From contig JAIXKK010000196.1 of the NCBI GenBank assembly GCA_026954325.1, positions 1 to 39,842 of the forward strand: a stretch of 39,842 bases of DNA, in the 5' to 3' direction. The notes below the pieces were generated by a model. It made no database searches. It saw nothing but the letters and a program-made list of their open reading frames with translations, and was not told the origin of the DNA. Source of the DNA: Bryobacterales bacterium (GTDB taxonomy: Bacteria; Acidobacteriota; Terriglobia; Bryobacterales; Bryobacteraceae). Below, piece after piece: positions 39,770 through 39,842 of the stretch. Numbering within the stretch: position 1 is the stretch's first letter; each line of letters starts with the position of its first letter. The translations under genes and the position numbers were made by a program.

Positions 39770-39842
39770 ATGGCTGAAGAAACCACTCAAAGTAATCAGG
39801 AATCGAAGGAGGGCCGGGAGGGCGGGCGGAACACCGACGAGG
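39770..39842 (+). CDS. Start of an unidentified gene, cut by window edge
   Basis: An ATG at 39770 behind AAAGGA opens a frame to the window end: MAEETTQSNQESKEGREGGR, a charged, glutamate/glycine-rich start. It is divergent from the kinase gene with 31 bp between starts. Twenty-four codons are too few to identify it. Confidence 0.5.
   Translation, partial: MAEETTQSNQESKEGREGGRNTDE

Noticed and set aside
1..39842. CRISPR array
   Set aside because: No regularly spaced short repeats were seen; the only long repeat is the 668-bp pair.

Overview
The window looks like chromosomal DNA from an Acidobacteriota bacterium close to Solibacter/Bryobacterales. Evidence: a secreted protein with the Solibacter-type C-terminal domain (TIGR03437-like), a very large TonB-dependent receptor with an N-terminal carboxypeptidase-regulatory domain, a HipA_2-type kinase, a GH116 enzyme with a twin-arginine signal, and generally high GC with many secreted proteins. 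This assignment rests on family recognition by eye; no search was run.

Layout. (1) 1-1382, minus: a secreted M14 carboxypeptidase (cut by the window edge) coupled to a sugar-phosphate isomerase/epimerase, with a remnant of an FG-GAP/VCBS protein upstream. (2) 1845-3578, plus: the TIGR03437-type secreted protein. (3) 3749-12050: an 8.3-kb carbohydrate-uptake cassette holding a broken Gfo/Idh/MocA oxidoreductase, a TonB-dependent receptor, a FadR-type regulator with a near-perfect operator palindrome, an esterase, a mini lipoprotein-like ORF and a beta-helix lipoprotein. The cassette is flanked by two identical 668-bp direct repeats (3081-3748 and 12051-12718). Each repeat carries the 3' end of the TIGR03437 gene, the convergent terminator and the 3' end of the HtrA gene. 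Without the cassette, the TIGR03437 gene and htrA would be simple convergent neighbours. (4) 12638-18370, minus: HtrA/DegP protease, then EamA transporter, M20 peptidase, citrate synthase and a thioredoxin-like protein. (5) 18422-20104, plus: a DinB-like protein and an MscS channel. (6) 20146-23526, minus: an overlapping three-gene operon of unknown function (membrane-anchored SH3-like protein plus two PEGA-like paralogues). (7) 23682-27420: GH116 glycosidase, a small unknown gene and a second DinB-like protein. (8) 27529-31020, plus: a housekeeping run of hfq, hflX, a pgsA-type synthase, an IscU-like protein and a DsrE-like protein. (9) 31069-35810: a sigma-54 response regulator and histidine kinase, a proline-rich lipoprotein, and a convergent OmpA-type lipoprotein. 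(10) 36161-39842: an NfrB-like glycosyltransferase with a C-terminal MshEN domain, about 960 bp with no convincing gene, a HipA_2 kinase and the start of one more gene.

The main unusual signals are the repeat-flanked cassette, which looks like integration of a circular molecule by homology or an assembly product of the same structure; hfq and hflX sharing one frame across a stop with no ordinary hflX start codon; the PEGA paralogue operon; and the cysteine-altered IscU-like/DsrE pair. No rRNA, tRNA, CRISPR array or transposase was recognised.
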